From Paractinoplanes toevensis (GTDB taxonomy: Bacteria > Actinomycetota > Actinomycetes > Mycobacteriales > Micromonosporaceae), in NCBI RefSeq assembly GCF_018332695.1, contig NZ_BOQN01000095.1:1-64000 (forward strand): 64,000 bases of DNA, in the 5' to 3' direction. Within the stretch, counting starts at the first letter, position 1. Every line of letters begins with the position of its first letter. Made by a program: the position numbers and the translations under genes. The notes beneath the pieces were generated by a model. That model had not been told where the DNA came from, ran no database searches, and saw only the letters and a list, made by a program, of their open reading frames with translations. Shown here piece after piece: positions 16,431 through 25,086 of this stretch.

Positions 16431-17105
16431 GTGGCAGCGGAGAGACTGAGCCGGACGACGGTCGTCGAGAGGGCATTGCGCCTCGGCGACCACGAGGGCG
16501 TGGAAGCGATCACGATCCGCCGGCTCGCGCAGGAGCTCGGCGTGACGCCCATGGCGCTGTATTGGCACTTCAAGAGCAAGGACGAGCTGCTGGTCGGCAT
16601 CGTCGACCACGCGCTGGCCTCGCTCCGGGCCGACCGCTCGGCCGCCGACCCGTGGGCCAAGCAGCTGCGCGCCATGGTTGAGGTGCTCGTCACCGTCATG
16701 CGCGAGCACCCGAGCCTGCCCGACCTGATGCACTCGGTGGCCAAGGACGAGGGGGAGAGCTTCCAGCGCGCGACGGAGGACGCCCTCGCCCTGCTCGCCG
16801 CGGGCGGTTTCGGCGTCGAGGAGGCCTACTGGGTGGCGTCCTACCTGCTGCACGCCGCGATCGGGGCGGTGAACGCGCAGCCCGGCTGCCCGGCCACGGT
16901 GCCGGTCGAGGACGCCCCGGAGTGGCGCCGGAAGAAACGGCTGATGCTGGAGAGCCTGCCGGCCGACCGGTTCCCGATGATGGTGGCGTTCGGCGCGACC
17001 TACTCCCGGGCGCCGGACACCGAGCACTACTTCTCGTTCTGCATCGATTTGATCATGGCTGCGGTGGAGTCGATGGCCCCGGATCGACGTACCGTCGAGG
17101 CGTGA
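16431..17105 (+). CDS. TetR-family regulator of the efflux pump
   Basis: The 224-residue product starts at GTG (VAAERLSRTTVVERALRL). The N-terminal HTH is typical: ITIRRLAQELGVTPMALYWHFKSKDELL. The C-terminal ligand domain is about 170 residues, similar in size to TetR(C)-type drug regulators. It overlaps the next gene by GTGA, so it is co-translated with the Rv2466c-like oxidoreductase. Repression of the divergent pump and of its own operon through the adjacent GTAC palindromes is expected. Confidence 0.9.
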   Translation: MAAERLSRTTVVERALRLGDHEGVEAITIRRLAQELGVTPMALYWHFKSKDELLVGIVDHALASLRADRSAADPWAKQLRAMVEVLVTVMREHPSLPDLMHSVAKDEGESFQRATEDALALLAAGGFGVEEAYWVASYLLHAAIGAVNAQPGCPATVPVEDAPEWRRKKRLMLESLPADRFPMMVAFGATYSRAPDTEHYFSFCIDLIMAAVESMAPDRRTVEA

Positions 17106-17701
17106 CACGAGTCGACTTCTATTTCGATCCCGCCTGCCCCTTCGCCTGGATCACCTCCCGCTGGATTCTCGAGGTCGAGAAACAGCGGGAGATCGATCTC
17201 CGTTTCCACGTGATGAGCCTCTACGTGCTCAACGAGGGCCGTGACCTGCCCCAGGAGTACCGCGAGCTCATCGACCGGTCGCTCGGCACCGTCCGGGTGG
17301 TCACCGCGGCTGCCGCCAAGCACGGCGAGAAGGTGCTCGCCGACCTCTACACCGCGCTCGGCACCCGCATCCACAACCAGGGCAACAAAGATTTCCCGGC
17401 GGTCATCCGGGAGGCGCTGGCCGAGGTGGGACTTCCCGCCGAATTGGCCGAGGCGGCGTCGAGCACCGAATATGACGAGGAGTTGCGGCGCAGTCACCAT
17501 GAGGGCATGGACCCGGTCGGTGAGGACGTCGGCACTCCCACGATTCACATCGATGGAGTGGCTTTCTTCGGTCCGGTGCTGTCCAGCATTCCGCGCGGCG
17601 AAGCGGCCGTGCGGGTCTTCGACGGTGCCGTGGCGCTCGCGTCGTACCCGGAATTCTTCGAGTTGAAGCGCACGCGTACCGGTGGCCTCAATTTTAACTA
17701 A
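17102..17701 (+). CDS. Mycothiol-dependent nitroreductase/DsbA-like protein, Rv2466c family
   Basis: The 199-residue protein has a thioredoxin-fold core with an inserted helical domain. It shares long stretches with Mycobacterium Rv2466c: ITSRWILEVEKQR, FHVMSLYVLNE, RIHNQGNKDF, SHHEGMDPVGEDVGTPTIH, FFGPVLSSIPRGE and FELKRTRT. Family members reduce oxidised or nitro substrates with mycothiol. The active site is CPFA here, where Rv2466c has CPWC, so the second cysteine and the Trp are missing and only a monothiol mechanism is possible. The cis-Pro in GTPTIH is kept. It overlaps the TetR gene by 4 bases, linking it to drug or electrophile response. Confidence 0.9.
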   Translation: MTRVDFYFDPACPFAWITSRWILEVEKQREIDLRFHVMSLYVLNEGRDLPQEYRELIDRSLGTVRVVTAAAAKHGEKVLADLYTALGTRIHNQGNKDFPAVIREALAEVGLPAELAEAASSTEYDEELRRSHHEGMDPVGEDVGTPTIHIDGVAFFGPVLSSIPRGEAAVRVFDGAVALASYPEFFELKRTRTGGLNFN

Positions 17702-17722
17702 TGCCTAAAAAGCTGCCAAAAC

Positions 17723-17766
17723 GCCCAGCTGATTTGCGGTCTTTAGACCGATTTGATCGGCTGGGC
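17723..17766 (+). terminator. Long terminator hairpin
   Basis: GCCCAGCTGAT (17723-17733) pairs with ATCGGCTGGGC (17756-17766) with one G-U. An inner CGGTC-TTTA-GACCG stem fills the loop. It lies 21 bases after the Rv2466c-like stop. Confidence 0.75.
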
Positions 17767-18060
17767 GCCGTCTTGTAGCAATGCACACCACTCGGCACCC
17801 ACGGTGGATGCCCGGCCTCGATCGGTTGAGCAGCAAGGGGAAAACCGGTCGAAGGCTTGCCCGTGGGTCCGAGCACGGGAAACGGACAGATATTTCTGTC
17901 ACACGAGTCGGTACAGCCACTCCCGCCCATTCAAGAATGGGTCATCCGGGGCCGTATTGTGACTGGCGCGGAGGCCACCCCCTGCCTTCGTGCGGAACGA
18001 CATGGCTGGTAATTCTCCGACATTTTTTCGGATGAATGAACAGCATGTTTCGCGATTGCT
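17767..18060 (+). other. Non-coding, hairpin-rich leader before the polysaccharide cluster
   Basis: About 290 bases without a plausible gene, more AT-rich than the surroundings. It contains consecutive hairpins: CCCGTG (17860-17865) with CACGGG (17874-17879), GACAGA (17885-17890) with TCTGTC (17895-17900), and CCCATTC (17926-17932) with GAATGGG (17935-17941). A CGGTT/AACCG pairing lies just upstream. It could be a structured 5' leader of the glycosyltransferase gene. I cannot assign it to a known riboswitch class. Confidence 0.45.
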
Positions 18061-19059
18061 GTGGTGGAGAGGATCAAGGACCCGGTGCATCAGATTGATC
18101 TGTACGCCGACCAGACCCCGGCCGTCAGTCGCACGATCAGCGTGGTGATCTGCAGCTACGCGGACTGGCGCTGGGACGATCTTCGGCGCGCCTGCGTCTC
18201 GGTCGAGGAACAGCTCGGCGAGGGCGACGAACTGGTGGTCGTGATCGACCACAACGACGGTCTCCTGGCCCGCGCCCGGGACGAGTTTCCCCAGGCCCGC
18301 GTCGTTCCCAACGCCGGCCGCAAGGGCCTCTCGGACGCCCGCAACACCGGCGTCGAGACCAGCCGTGGTGATGTGGTCGCCTTCCTCGACGACGACGCGG
18401 TCGCCCGTCCCGGCTGGGTGGCCGGTCTCCGGACGGCCTTCGCGAGCGACGACGTCGCCGTCGCCGGCACCACGGTCCGCCCCAACTGGGAGGGTGGCAG
18501 CGCACCGCGCTGGTTCCCCGAGGAGTTCGGCTGGGTCGTCGGCTGCAGCTACCGCGGCCTGCCCGAGGAGAAGACCACCATCCGCAACCCGATCGGCGCC
18601 TCGATGGCGGTGCGCCGCACGATCTTCGGCAAGGTGGGCGGCTTCTCCGACGCCATCGGCCGGGTCGGCACCAAGCCGGTGGGCTGCGAGGAGACCGAGT
18701 TCTGCATCCGGGTCTCGGCCCACGACTCCACCTATAAGGTGGTGTTCGATCCGTTCTCGGCGGTCGACCACTACGTGCCGGCCGTGCGGCAGACGATGAA
18801 GTACTTCGTGAGTCGCTGCTACCACGAGGGCCGCTCGAAGCGCATCGTCTCCCTCCTGCAGGGGACCGAAGCCGGTCTTTCCTCGGAACGCCGCTACGTT
18901 CGGGTGACCCTGCCGTCCGCGGTCATCAAGGGTGTCACCGGTGCCGTCCGCCGGCCGGCCGGCCTGTTGCGGGCCGGCGTCGTCGTGATCGGCCTGAGCA
19001 GCACGGTTCTCGGCTACGTGGTCGAGTCCTTCCATCGAGGTCAGGTGACGGTCGGCTGA
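18061..19059 (+). CDS. Family 2 glycosyltransferase
   Basis: The 332-residue GT-A fold enzyme has a nucleotide-binding start ISVVICSYADWRWDDL, an acidic metal-binding triad in VVAFLDDDAVARPGW, GGFSDAIG and an EETEFCIRV catalytic-base region. A C-terminal hydrophobic stretch (about 300-325) suggests membrane association. The first start is GTG at 18061. An in-frame GTG at 18085 lies 11 bases after GGAGAGGA and is an alternative giving a protein 8 residues shorter. It is the first gene of the surface-polysaccharide cluster and probably adds a sugar to a lipid-linked repeat unit. Confidence 0.88.
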   Translation: MVERIKDPVHQIDLYADQTPAVSRTISVVICSYADWRWDDLRRACVSVEEQLGEGDELVVVIDHNDGLLARARDEFPQARVVPNAGRKGLSDARNTGVETSRGDVVAFLDDDAVARPGWVAGLRTAFASDDVAVAGTTVRPNWEGGSAPRWFPEEFGWVVGCSYRGLPEEKTTIRNPIGASMAVRRTIFGKVGGFSDAIGRVGTKPVGCEETEFCIRVSAHDSTYKVVFDPFSAVDHYVPAVRQTMKYFVSRCYHEGRSKRIVSLLQGTEAGLSSERRYVRVTLPSAVIKGVTGAVRRPAGLLRAGVVVIGLSSTVLGYVVESFHRGQVTVG

Positions 19060-19118
19060 CATCAGCGGCCGCGTAACTTCCCTCCCGCGCACCACACCTG
19101 AGCACCGATGGAGCCCGA

Positions 19119-20426
19119 ATGTTGACCACCACCGCCGCGCGCACCGGGGTCTGGTGCTGCGATTTCGAGATCGCCGGCGACGGACCGCCGACCTCGATGG
19201 TGGACCCGACCGACGAGTCCACCATGCGGGTGCTGGTGCGGCTGCACGGCGAGCCCCTCGGCTACCTGGCATTGCAGCGTTCGGGCACCTCGGCCGACGT
19301 CGAGGCGATCCGCCGTGTCCTGTGGTCCACGTTCGGTGACGCCATCGCGGAGCACCTGACCGCCGAGGGCATCGGAGTTCCGGCCGAGGCCGAGCGGGCC
19401 GGCTGGCTTGCCCCGGCCCAGCCCGCCACCTGCCCCAACCTGGTCGAGCCGGCCGGTCTGGTGAGCGTGGTGGTCTGCACCCGGGACCGCAGCGGCGCCC
19501 TTCCCGGTTGCCTCGACCGGCTGGCCGCGGTGACCTACCCCGATGTCGAGTTCTTGATCGTGGACAACGCGCCCAGCGACGACTCCACCGAGCGGCTGGT
19601 CGAGAAGTACGCCGCCATCGACGAGCGGTTCCGCTACGTCCGGGAGGCTCGTCCGGGGCTGTCCTGGGCCCGCAACGCCGGGCTCGCCGCCGCCAAGGGC
19701 CGCTACATCGCCTACACCGACGACGACGTCGCGGTCGACACGGGCTGGGTGCACGGCCTGGTGCGCGGGATGAGCCGCCGTCCGGACGTCGGCTGCGTGA
19801 CCGGGCTGGTCTGCACCGCGCAGATCTCCAACCGGTCCGAGGCCTACTTCGACGCCCGGGTCTCCGCCTGGTGGAGCCGGTGCAAGCCGCAGCTCTACGA
19901 CATGTCGGAGCGGGCGCGGTACGGCGTGCTCTACCCGTTCGCGGCCGGCCTGTTCGGCACCGGCGCCAACTTCGCCTTCGACCGGGAACTGCTGCTGCGG
20001 CTGGGCGGGTTCGACGAGGCCCTCGGCGCCGGCACCCTCACCCGCGGTGGGGAAGATCTCGACATCTTCGTCCGCATCCTGCTCGACGGGGCGGCCATCG
20101 CCTACGAACCGTCCGCGGTCGCCTGGCACCACCACCGGGCCGACGACGAGTCGCTGCTGCGCCAGATGTACGGCTACGGCAGCGGCCTGACGGCGTACCT
20201 GACCAAGCTTCTGTTGGACCACACCACCCGCCGCGAGATCCTGCGCCGGATCCCGGCCGGTCTGGTGCACCTCGCCCGGGCCAACCCCGAGGCGATCCGG
20301 CAGCTCACCGGCGCCGTACCCGCGCCGCGCGGCGTCCGGCGCCGCAAGCTCGCCGGCAACCTGGCCGGTCCGCTGCTTTACGCCCGATCCCGCCAGGCCG
20401 TCCGGCGAACGGTCGTAGGCTCTTGA
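19119..20426 (+). CDS. Family 2 glycosyltransferase with an N-terminal extension
   Basis: The 435-residue protein has an unassigned N-terminal domain of about 110 residues (WCCDFEIAGDGPPTSM onwards, LGYLALQRSG). The GT2 catalytic domain starts at VSVVVCTRDRSGALPGCLDRL and carries DDD in IAYTDDDVAVDTGWV. GGFDEALGAGTLTRGGEDLD and WHHHRADDESLLRQMYGYG complete the donor/acceptor regions. The extension resembles a carbohydrate- or lipid-binding adaptor in size only. It is translationally coupled to the next gene by TTGA overlap. It is likely a second sugar-adding step of the same polysaccharide. Confidence 0.88.
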   Translation: MLTTTAARTGVWCCDFEIAGDGPPTSMVDPTDESTMRVLVRLHGEPLGYLALQRSGTSADVEAIRRVLWSTFGDAIAEHLTAEGIGVPAEAERAGWLAPAQPATCPNLVEPAGLVSVVVCTRDRSGALPGCLDRLAAVTYPDVEFLIVDNAPSDDSTERLVEKYAAIDERFRYVREARPGLSWARNAGLAAAKGRYIAYTDDDVAVDTGWVHGLVRGMSRRPDVGCVTGLVCTAQISNRSEAYFDARVSAWWSRCKPQLYDMSERARYGVLYPFAAGLFGTGANFAFDRELLLRLGGFDEALGAGTLTRGGEDLDIFVRILLDGAAIAYEPSAVAWHHHRADDESLLRQMYGYGSGLTAYLTKLLLDHTTRREILRRIPAGLVHLARANPEAIRQLTGAVPAPRGVRRRKLAGNLAGPLLYARSRQAVRRTVVGS

Positions 20427-22546
20427 CCATCACCACCTACCGCCCAGCCGCGGCGCCGGCCGAGGAACCGAAGGCCACGGACTTCACCGACTCGCCGGGG
20501 CGGACCGCCCCTGCCCGTCTGGTCCTCTCCTCGCTCAGCCTGCTGTTCCTGCTGATCGGTCTGGTCGGTCTGATCGTCGGCGCCGAGCCCCTGCGGGTGC
20601 TCGGCCTCGGCGGTTATCTGCTGCTCGGCACCGGTGCCGCCCCGTGGGCGCTGCACCGCACGATGCGCCTGTCCCTGCGCACCATGGCGGCCACCTCGGG
20701 ATCCCTGGTGATCCTGATCCTGATCTCGGTCCTGATGCTGTACGGCAACGCCTGGCATCCGTCGCTCGCCGCCACGATGGTCGTCCTGGTCACCGCCCCG
20801 GTGCACGTCCTCGGTGTGATCCGGGCGGTCCGTGACCGGCCGGCGCTGCCGATCCGGCCGTGGCCGGCCGTCCGCCCGCCGCTGGCGATCGCGGTCGGCG
20901 GCGCTGTTCTGTGCCTGGTCGCGGCACTCACCCACCGGCACATCGATCCGGGCATCGGCGGTTTCCTCACCCAGATCGGCCCCATCTGGTACGCCGGTCT
21001 CGCGCTCATCCTGATCGCGCTGGCCATGTCCCGCTCCGGCGACGAGATGGTGCTGGCCGTCGGCGTGACCCTGCTGATGCTGGTGCTGACCGGCACCGCC
21101 GCGCTGGTCTACGACGCGCCGCGGTCGCAGTCGGCCGCCAAGCACCTCGACTTCATCCAGCAGATCCGGGAGAACCACCACCTCGACTCGTCGGTCGGCG
21201 TCTACAACAGCTGGCCCGGCTACTTCTCGTCGATGGCCTGGTTCTCCGACGTCACCGGCCTGCGCGACCCGCTCGGCCTGGCCACGGCGTGGCCGGTGCT
21301 GATCGGCCTGAGCCGCATCGCGGCCATGCGATACCTGGCCGGTCAGGTGCTCAGCGGCCGCACCCTGCCGTGGCTGGCGGTGCTGCTCGGCGTGATCGCC
21401 GACCCGATCGGCGCCGACTACTTCTCGCCGCAGTCGGTCGGCTTCGTCCTCGGCCTGGCGATCTTCGGTCTCGCGCTGTCGAAACTGCCGACCTGGCCCC
21501 GGCTCGCCGGCATCCTCGGCATCGGCGCGGCCGTCACGGTCACGCACCAGCTCAGCCCGTACATCATCGGCGGGACGCTCTGCCTCTTCGCGGTGTTCCG
21601 GCAGCTCAGGCCGTGGTGGTTCGCGGCCGCCCTGATCGGTGAGGCGTTCGCCTGGGCCTTCGCGCACTGGAGTGACCTGGGCGGGTTCGTCTCGCTGGGC
21701 GACGTCGGCAACGCCAGCAACTTCCGCCCGCCGGAGACCGCGGTGACCAGCGGCCTGGAGCGGTTGCCGATCGTCGGCGCGTCCTCGGGCGCGCTGGCCG
21801 TCGGGATCCTGGTGATCGGCCTCCTCGCCCTGGTGACGCTCGTCCGCCGCCGGAAAGACCCGGCCGCCTGGGCGTTCGCGCTCGCGCCCTCGGTCGGCGT
21901 CGCGGTCCTCGCGGTCAACGCGTACGGCAATGAAGGGATCTTCCGGGCCGCGCTGTTCGCGATTCCGTGGTTGTCGATCCTCGCCGTCGGCGTGTTCGCG
22001 GAACTCGGCACCCGGCGGGTCAACCTCGGCCTGGGTGCGGTGCTGATGACCCTGGCGGTGACGTTCAACGTGGCGGCGTTCGGGATGGACGCGTCGGCGG
22101 TGATGCGGCCGTCCGACCGGGACGCCATCAAGTGGTTCGAGGCGCAGGCCCTCCAGCGCCAGAACACCGTCAGTTACCTGCTCAGCGTCGGCCCCGGCGA
22201 CCTGCCGAACGGGCCGCCGACCGAGGACGGCACGTACGTCACGATCGACCGTGAGGACATCGATCCGCAGGCCTACACGCTCACCGATCCGGCCGACAGC
22301 ACGATGACCCGGATGTCCGGCCAGCTGGTGCAGTACGCCGACGACAACACGGCCGGCGCCTTCCACCTGTACGCGATCTGGTCGCCGACCAACGACTACT
22401 ACGGCCTCGAGTACGGCCTGCACACCAAGGCGCAGTTCGCCGCGCTGCGGGACGCGTTCAGCGCGTCCTCGCTGTGGACGAAGGTCTTTACCGAAGGCGA
22501 TACGGTGGTCTGGGAGTACACCGCGGTAACGGGGACGGGTTCTTGA
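20423..22546 (+). CDS. Large polytopic membrane protein, possible GT-C transferase or polymerase
   Basis: The 707-residue protein has about 12-14 transmembrane helices. A loop near the middle (DFIQQIRENHHLDSSVGVYNSWPG) precedes later helices, and the C-terminus has a soluble tail of about 130 residues. The layout resembles GT-C glycosyltransferases or O-antigen polymerases, but I see no diagnostic motif beyond the topology. The only credible start is the TTG at 20423 overlapping the upstream stop (TTGA); the next in-frame ATG would remove the first helices. With a flippase directly downstream, a role as polymerase or lipid-linked sugar transferase is inferred. Confidence 0.8.
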   Translation: MTITTYRPAAAPAEEPKATDFTDSPGRTAPARLVLSSLSLLFLLIGLVGLIVGAEPLRVLGLGGYLLLGTGAAPWALHRTMRLSLRTMAATSGSLVILILISVLMLYGNAWHPSLAATMVVLVTAPVHVLGVIRAVRDRPALPIRPWPAVRPPLAIAVGGAVLCLVAALTHRHIDPGIGGFLTQIGPIWYAGLALILIALAMSRSGDEMVLAVGVTLLMLVLTGTAALVYDAPRSQSAAKHLDFIQQIRENHHLDSSVGVYNSWPGYFSSMAWFSDVTGLRDPLGLATAWPVLIGLSRIAAMRYLAGQVLSGRTLPWLAVLLGVIADPIGADYFSPQSVGFVLGLAIFGLALSKLPTWPRLAGILGIGAAVTVTHQLSPYIIGGTLCLFAVFRQLRPWWFAAALIGEAFAWAFAHWSDLGGFVSLGDVGNASNFRPPETAVTSGLERLPIVGASSGALAVGILVIGLLALVTLVRRRKDPAAWAFALAPSVGVAVLAVNAYGNEGIFRAALFAIPWLSILAVGVFAELGTRRVNLGLGAVLMTLAVTFNVAAFGMDASAVMRPSDRDAIKWFEAQALQRQNTVSYLLSVGPGDLPNGPPTEDGTYVTIDREDIDPQAYTLTDPADSTMTRMSGQLVQYADDNTAGAFHLYAIWSPTNDYYGLEYGLHTKAQFAALRDAFSASSLWTKVFTEGDTVVWEYTAVTGTGS

Positions 22547-24153
22547 TGGCCGGCACGTCAGTCGAGACTTCAGTCGAGACCGAGGAGAAGAGCCACGTCG
22601 CTCAACTCTTCGGGCGCGATTCGGCCTACCTGGCGATCTGGGCCGTGCAGCTGCTCTGCGCCGCCCTGCTGACCCCGATCCTGACCCGGGTCCTCGGCGC
22701 CGAGCAGTTCGGCACGGTCACCTCGGCCAACGCGGTCATGCAGATCATCTTCATCCTGGCCGGGTTCGGCCTCCAGGAGGCGGTGCAGCGCGAGCACTCC
22801 GGCCACGACAACCTGCTCGGTGCGCGCCGGCTGATCGGGTTCGGTCTGCTCGCCGGTGCCTCGCTCACCTTCACGGCGTGGGCCACGGTCGGCCTGTGGA
22901 GTGGGCCGCTCGGCCTCGCCGACAACCTCGGCACGGTCAAGCTCGCGGTGATCTGGGCGGGTCTGTCGGCGGTCACCAACGTCTCGCTCGGCCTCCTCCG
23001 CAGCCAGGACCGGCTGGGCGCGTTCGCCGTGGTCGGCCTCATGCAGTCGGTCGTCGCCGAGGCGGTCAGCCTCGGGTTGTCCAAGGGCATCGCGCCGACC
23101 GCCGACAACTTCATCTGGGGACAGACGCTCGCCCAGGGCCTCGCGCTGCTGATCGCGCTCGTGCTCATCCCGCCGGCGTTCGTCCGGCCGCGCGACGTCG
23201 AGTTCGTCGGCCGGGCGCTGCTCTTCGCGCTGCCGCTGGTGCCGTCGACGCTGGCCACGTTCGTGCTGACCAGCTCCGACCGGCTGGTGGTCGAGTCCGC
23301 CCTGGGCAGCGCCGAGGTGGCCCGCTACCAGGTCGCCTACAACGTCGCCGGCATGCCGATGCTGCTGCTGTCGGTGCTCAGCTCGGCCTGGATGCCGCGG
23401 TTCTTCAGCATCGAAGAGGAGGGCCAGCGCGGCGCCGTTCTGCGGGACAGTCGCGACGCGCTGAGCCGGTTGATGGTGCCGGTGATCCTCGGCTTCGGGT
23501 TCGGGGCCCCGCTGGTGCTGCGGATCTGGGCGCCGGCTGAGTACCGTCCGGACGACCTGCAGCTCCTGGTGAGCGTGGTGCTGGTCACGATCGTGCCGTT
23601 CGCGGCGCAACTGGCCGTCACCCGCACCCTGATGACCTACGGCCGCACCGGATCGATCGCGCTGGCCAACTTCCTCGGCGCGCTGGTCAACCTCGGTCTC
23701 AACCTGCTGCTGATCCCGCACTTCGGGTTGATGGGCTCGGCCGTCGCCACGCTCGTCGCGTACATCATGGTGTGGTTGTTCCTGGCCTGGGCCGGCCGGG
23801 ACGTCTCGCCGGGGCGGGCGCCGATCAGCCTCCTGCTGCAGATGGTCGGCGCGTCCGCGATCGCGATCGCCGCCGCCACCGTCCCGGAGAGCCTTCCGGT
23901 GATGGCGGGCCGGGTGGTCCTCGGCATCGCGACGGTGGGCTGGTTCGTGATGATCTTCCGGCAGATCAGCAGGACCCCGGTGCACGAGCCGTCGCTGGTC
24001 GAGGAGTCGGTCGAGGTGCCGATGCTGACCGAGGTCACGACGTTCTCGGCCCGCGTGCCGGTGCGGGTCCCCGCCATCGGCCGAGCCACCGTCAAACGAC
24101 CCGCCCGGCTGGAAGAGACGGCCCGGATTTACTACGGAGGCAGATATATATGA
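22546..24153 (+). CDS. Polysaccharide flippase (Wzx/MATE-like)
   Basis: The 535-residue protein has about 14 transmembrane segments. It has the family's opening LFGRDSAYLAIWAVQLLCAALLTPILTRVLG (written in parts: LFGRDSAYLA, AVQLLCAALL, TPILTRVLGAEQFG) and SALGSAEVARYQVAYNV in the middle. Such proteins move undecaprenyl-linked oligosaccharides across the membrane. The ATG overlaps the previous stop by one base and its own stop overlaps the next ATG, so the block is translated as a unit. A soluble basic tail of about 50 residues is longer than usual. Confidence 0.88.
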   Translation: MAGTSVETSVETEEKSHVAQLFGRDSAYLAIWAVQLLCAALLTPILTRVLGAEQFGTVTSANAVMQIIFILAGFGLQEAVQREHSGHDNLLGARRLIGFGLLAGASLTFTAWATVGLWSGPLGLADNLGTVKLAVIWAGLSAVTNVSLGLLRSQDRLGAFAVVGLMQSVVAEAVSLGLSKGIAPTADNFIWGQTLAQGLALLIALVLIPPAFVRPRDVEFVGRALLFALPLVPSTLATFVLTSSDRLVVESALGSAEVARYQVAYNVAGMPMLLLSVLSSAWMPRFFSIEEEGQRGAVLRDSRDALSRLMVPVILGFGFGAPLVLRIWAPAEYRPDDLQLLVSVVLVTIVPFAAQLAVTRTLMTYGRTGSIALANFLGALVNLGLNLLLIPHFGLMGSAVATLVAYIMVWLFLAWAGRDVSPGRAPISLLLQMVGASAIAIAAATVPESLPVMAGRVVLGIATVGWFVMIFRQISRTPVHEPSLVEESVEVPMLTEVTTFSARVPVRVPAIGRATVKRPARLEETARIYYGGRYI

Positions 24154-25082
24154 CGTCGCTGGCCGTCGCGGTCCTGGCGCACGCGGATCCCCCGCAGCTC
24201 GGACGCCTGGTCAACGCGTTGCCGGACACGCCGATCGTGGTGCACTGCGATGCGCGTACCCCCTCGGCGACCTTCCGTGCCATGCAGGAGAGCACCCGGG
24301 CGGGCAACGTCCGGTTCTGTGACCGGCAGCCCACCACGCTGTCGAGCTGGTCGCTGGTGCTGGCCGAACTCCAGGCCGTGCGGGACGCGCTGGCCTGGAC
24401 CAACGCGCGGCACATCGCGGTGCTCTCCGGCGCCTGCTTCCCGCTGCTGCCGGTGCAGGAGCTGCACGACGAGCTCGACCGCTGGGCCGGGCGCACCTGG
24501 ATGTGGAACGTCCCGGTGCCGTACAAGGACTGGGACACCCCGCGGCAGAAGGACGGTGGCCTGTGGCGGTTCCGGTTCCGATACCTCACCCGCAACAACC
24601 AGGTTCTCTACGTCCGCGGGTTCCCGCTGCGCCTGCCCTGGCCTCGGCAGGTCCCGGCCGAGCTGACCCTGCGCGCCGCCTCGCAGTGGAAGATCTACAG
24701 CCGGGAACACGCGATCCGGCTGCTCGAACTCGTCGACCAGCGTCCCGACCTGATCAAATTTTGGAGCACCACGCTGGTGCCGGACGAGTCGTTCGCGGCG
24801 TCGATGCTGGCCAGCCGCAGCCTGTTCGGCGAGTCGGCGCTGGAACTGAACGCCTCGGGGGCGTGGTATCTGGACTGGCCGCGGGCGCATTCGTACCACC
24901 CGCGCTGGCTCACCGAGGACGATTTCGACCGGCTGAAGGTGGCCCGCTGGGCGCCGTCGCAGCACCCGGCCACCGAGGTCACCGAGCAGGCCGGGCACCG
25001 CAAGCTGTTCGCCCGCAAGTTCCGGTCCAGCGACGGCGCCACCGTCGTCGATCGCATCGCCGCGGAGCTGCTGCCAGGATAG
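24150..25082 (+). CDS. GT14-like (core-2/I-branching) N-acetylglucosaminyltransferase
   Basis: The 310-residue cytosolic enzyme shows features of the GT14 branch family: VAVLAHADPPQLGRLV, IVVHCDART, HIAVLSGACFPLLPVQEL, SQWKIYSREHAIRLLEL and VPDESFAASML. The last contains the catalytic-type Glu. The ATG overlaps the flippase stop (ATGA) and GGAGG precedes it. Bacterial members decorate or branch surface glycans. The acceptor is unknown, but position in the coupled cluster indicates the same polysaccharide. Confidence 0.85.
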   Translation: MTSLAVAVLAHADPPQLGRLVNALPDTPIVVHCDARTPSATFRAMQESTRAGNVRFCDRQPTTLSSWSLVLAELQAVRDALAWTNARHIAVLSGACFPLLPVQELHDELDRWAGRTWMWNVPVPYKDWDTPRQKDGGLWRFRFRYLTRNNQVLYVRGFPLRLPWPRQVPAELTLRAASQWKIYSREHAIRLLELVDQRPDLIKFWSTTLVPDESFAASMLASRSLFGESALELNASGAWYLDWPRAHSYHPRWLTEDDFDRLKVARWAPSQHPATEVTEQAGHRKLFARKFRSSDGATVVDRIAAELLPG

Positions 25083-25086
25083 GGGC

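Noticed and set aside
17860..17941. Possible known riboswitch (c-di-GMP or ydaO class) before the glycosyltransferases
   Set aside because: The hairpins do not show the conserved blocks of either class, so only an unassigned structured leader is claimed.
19508..22546. A 1012-residue plus-strand frame covering the polytopic protein
   Set aside because: Its first 300 residues are out-of-frame with the GT2 gene they overlap; the real gene begins at the TTG at 20423.
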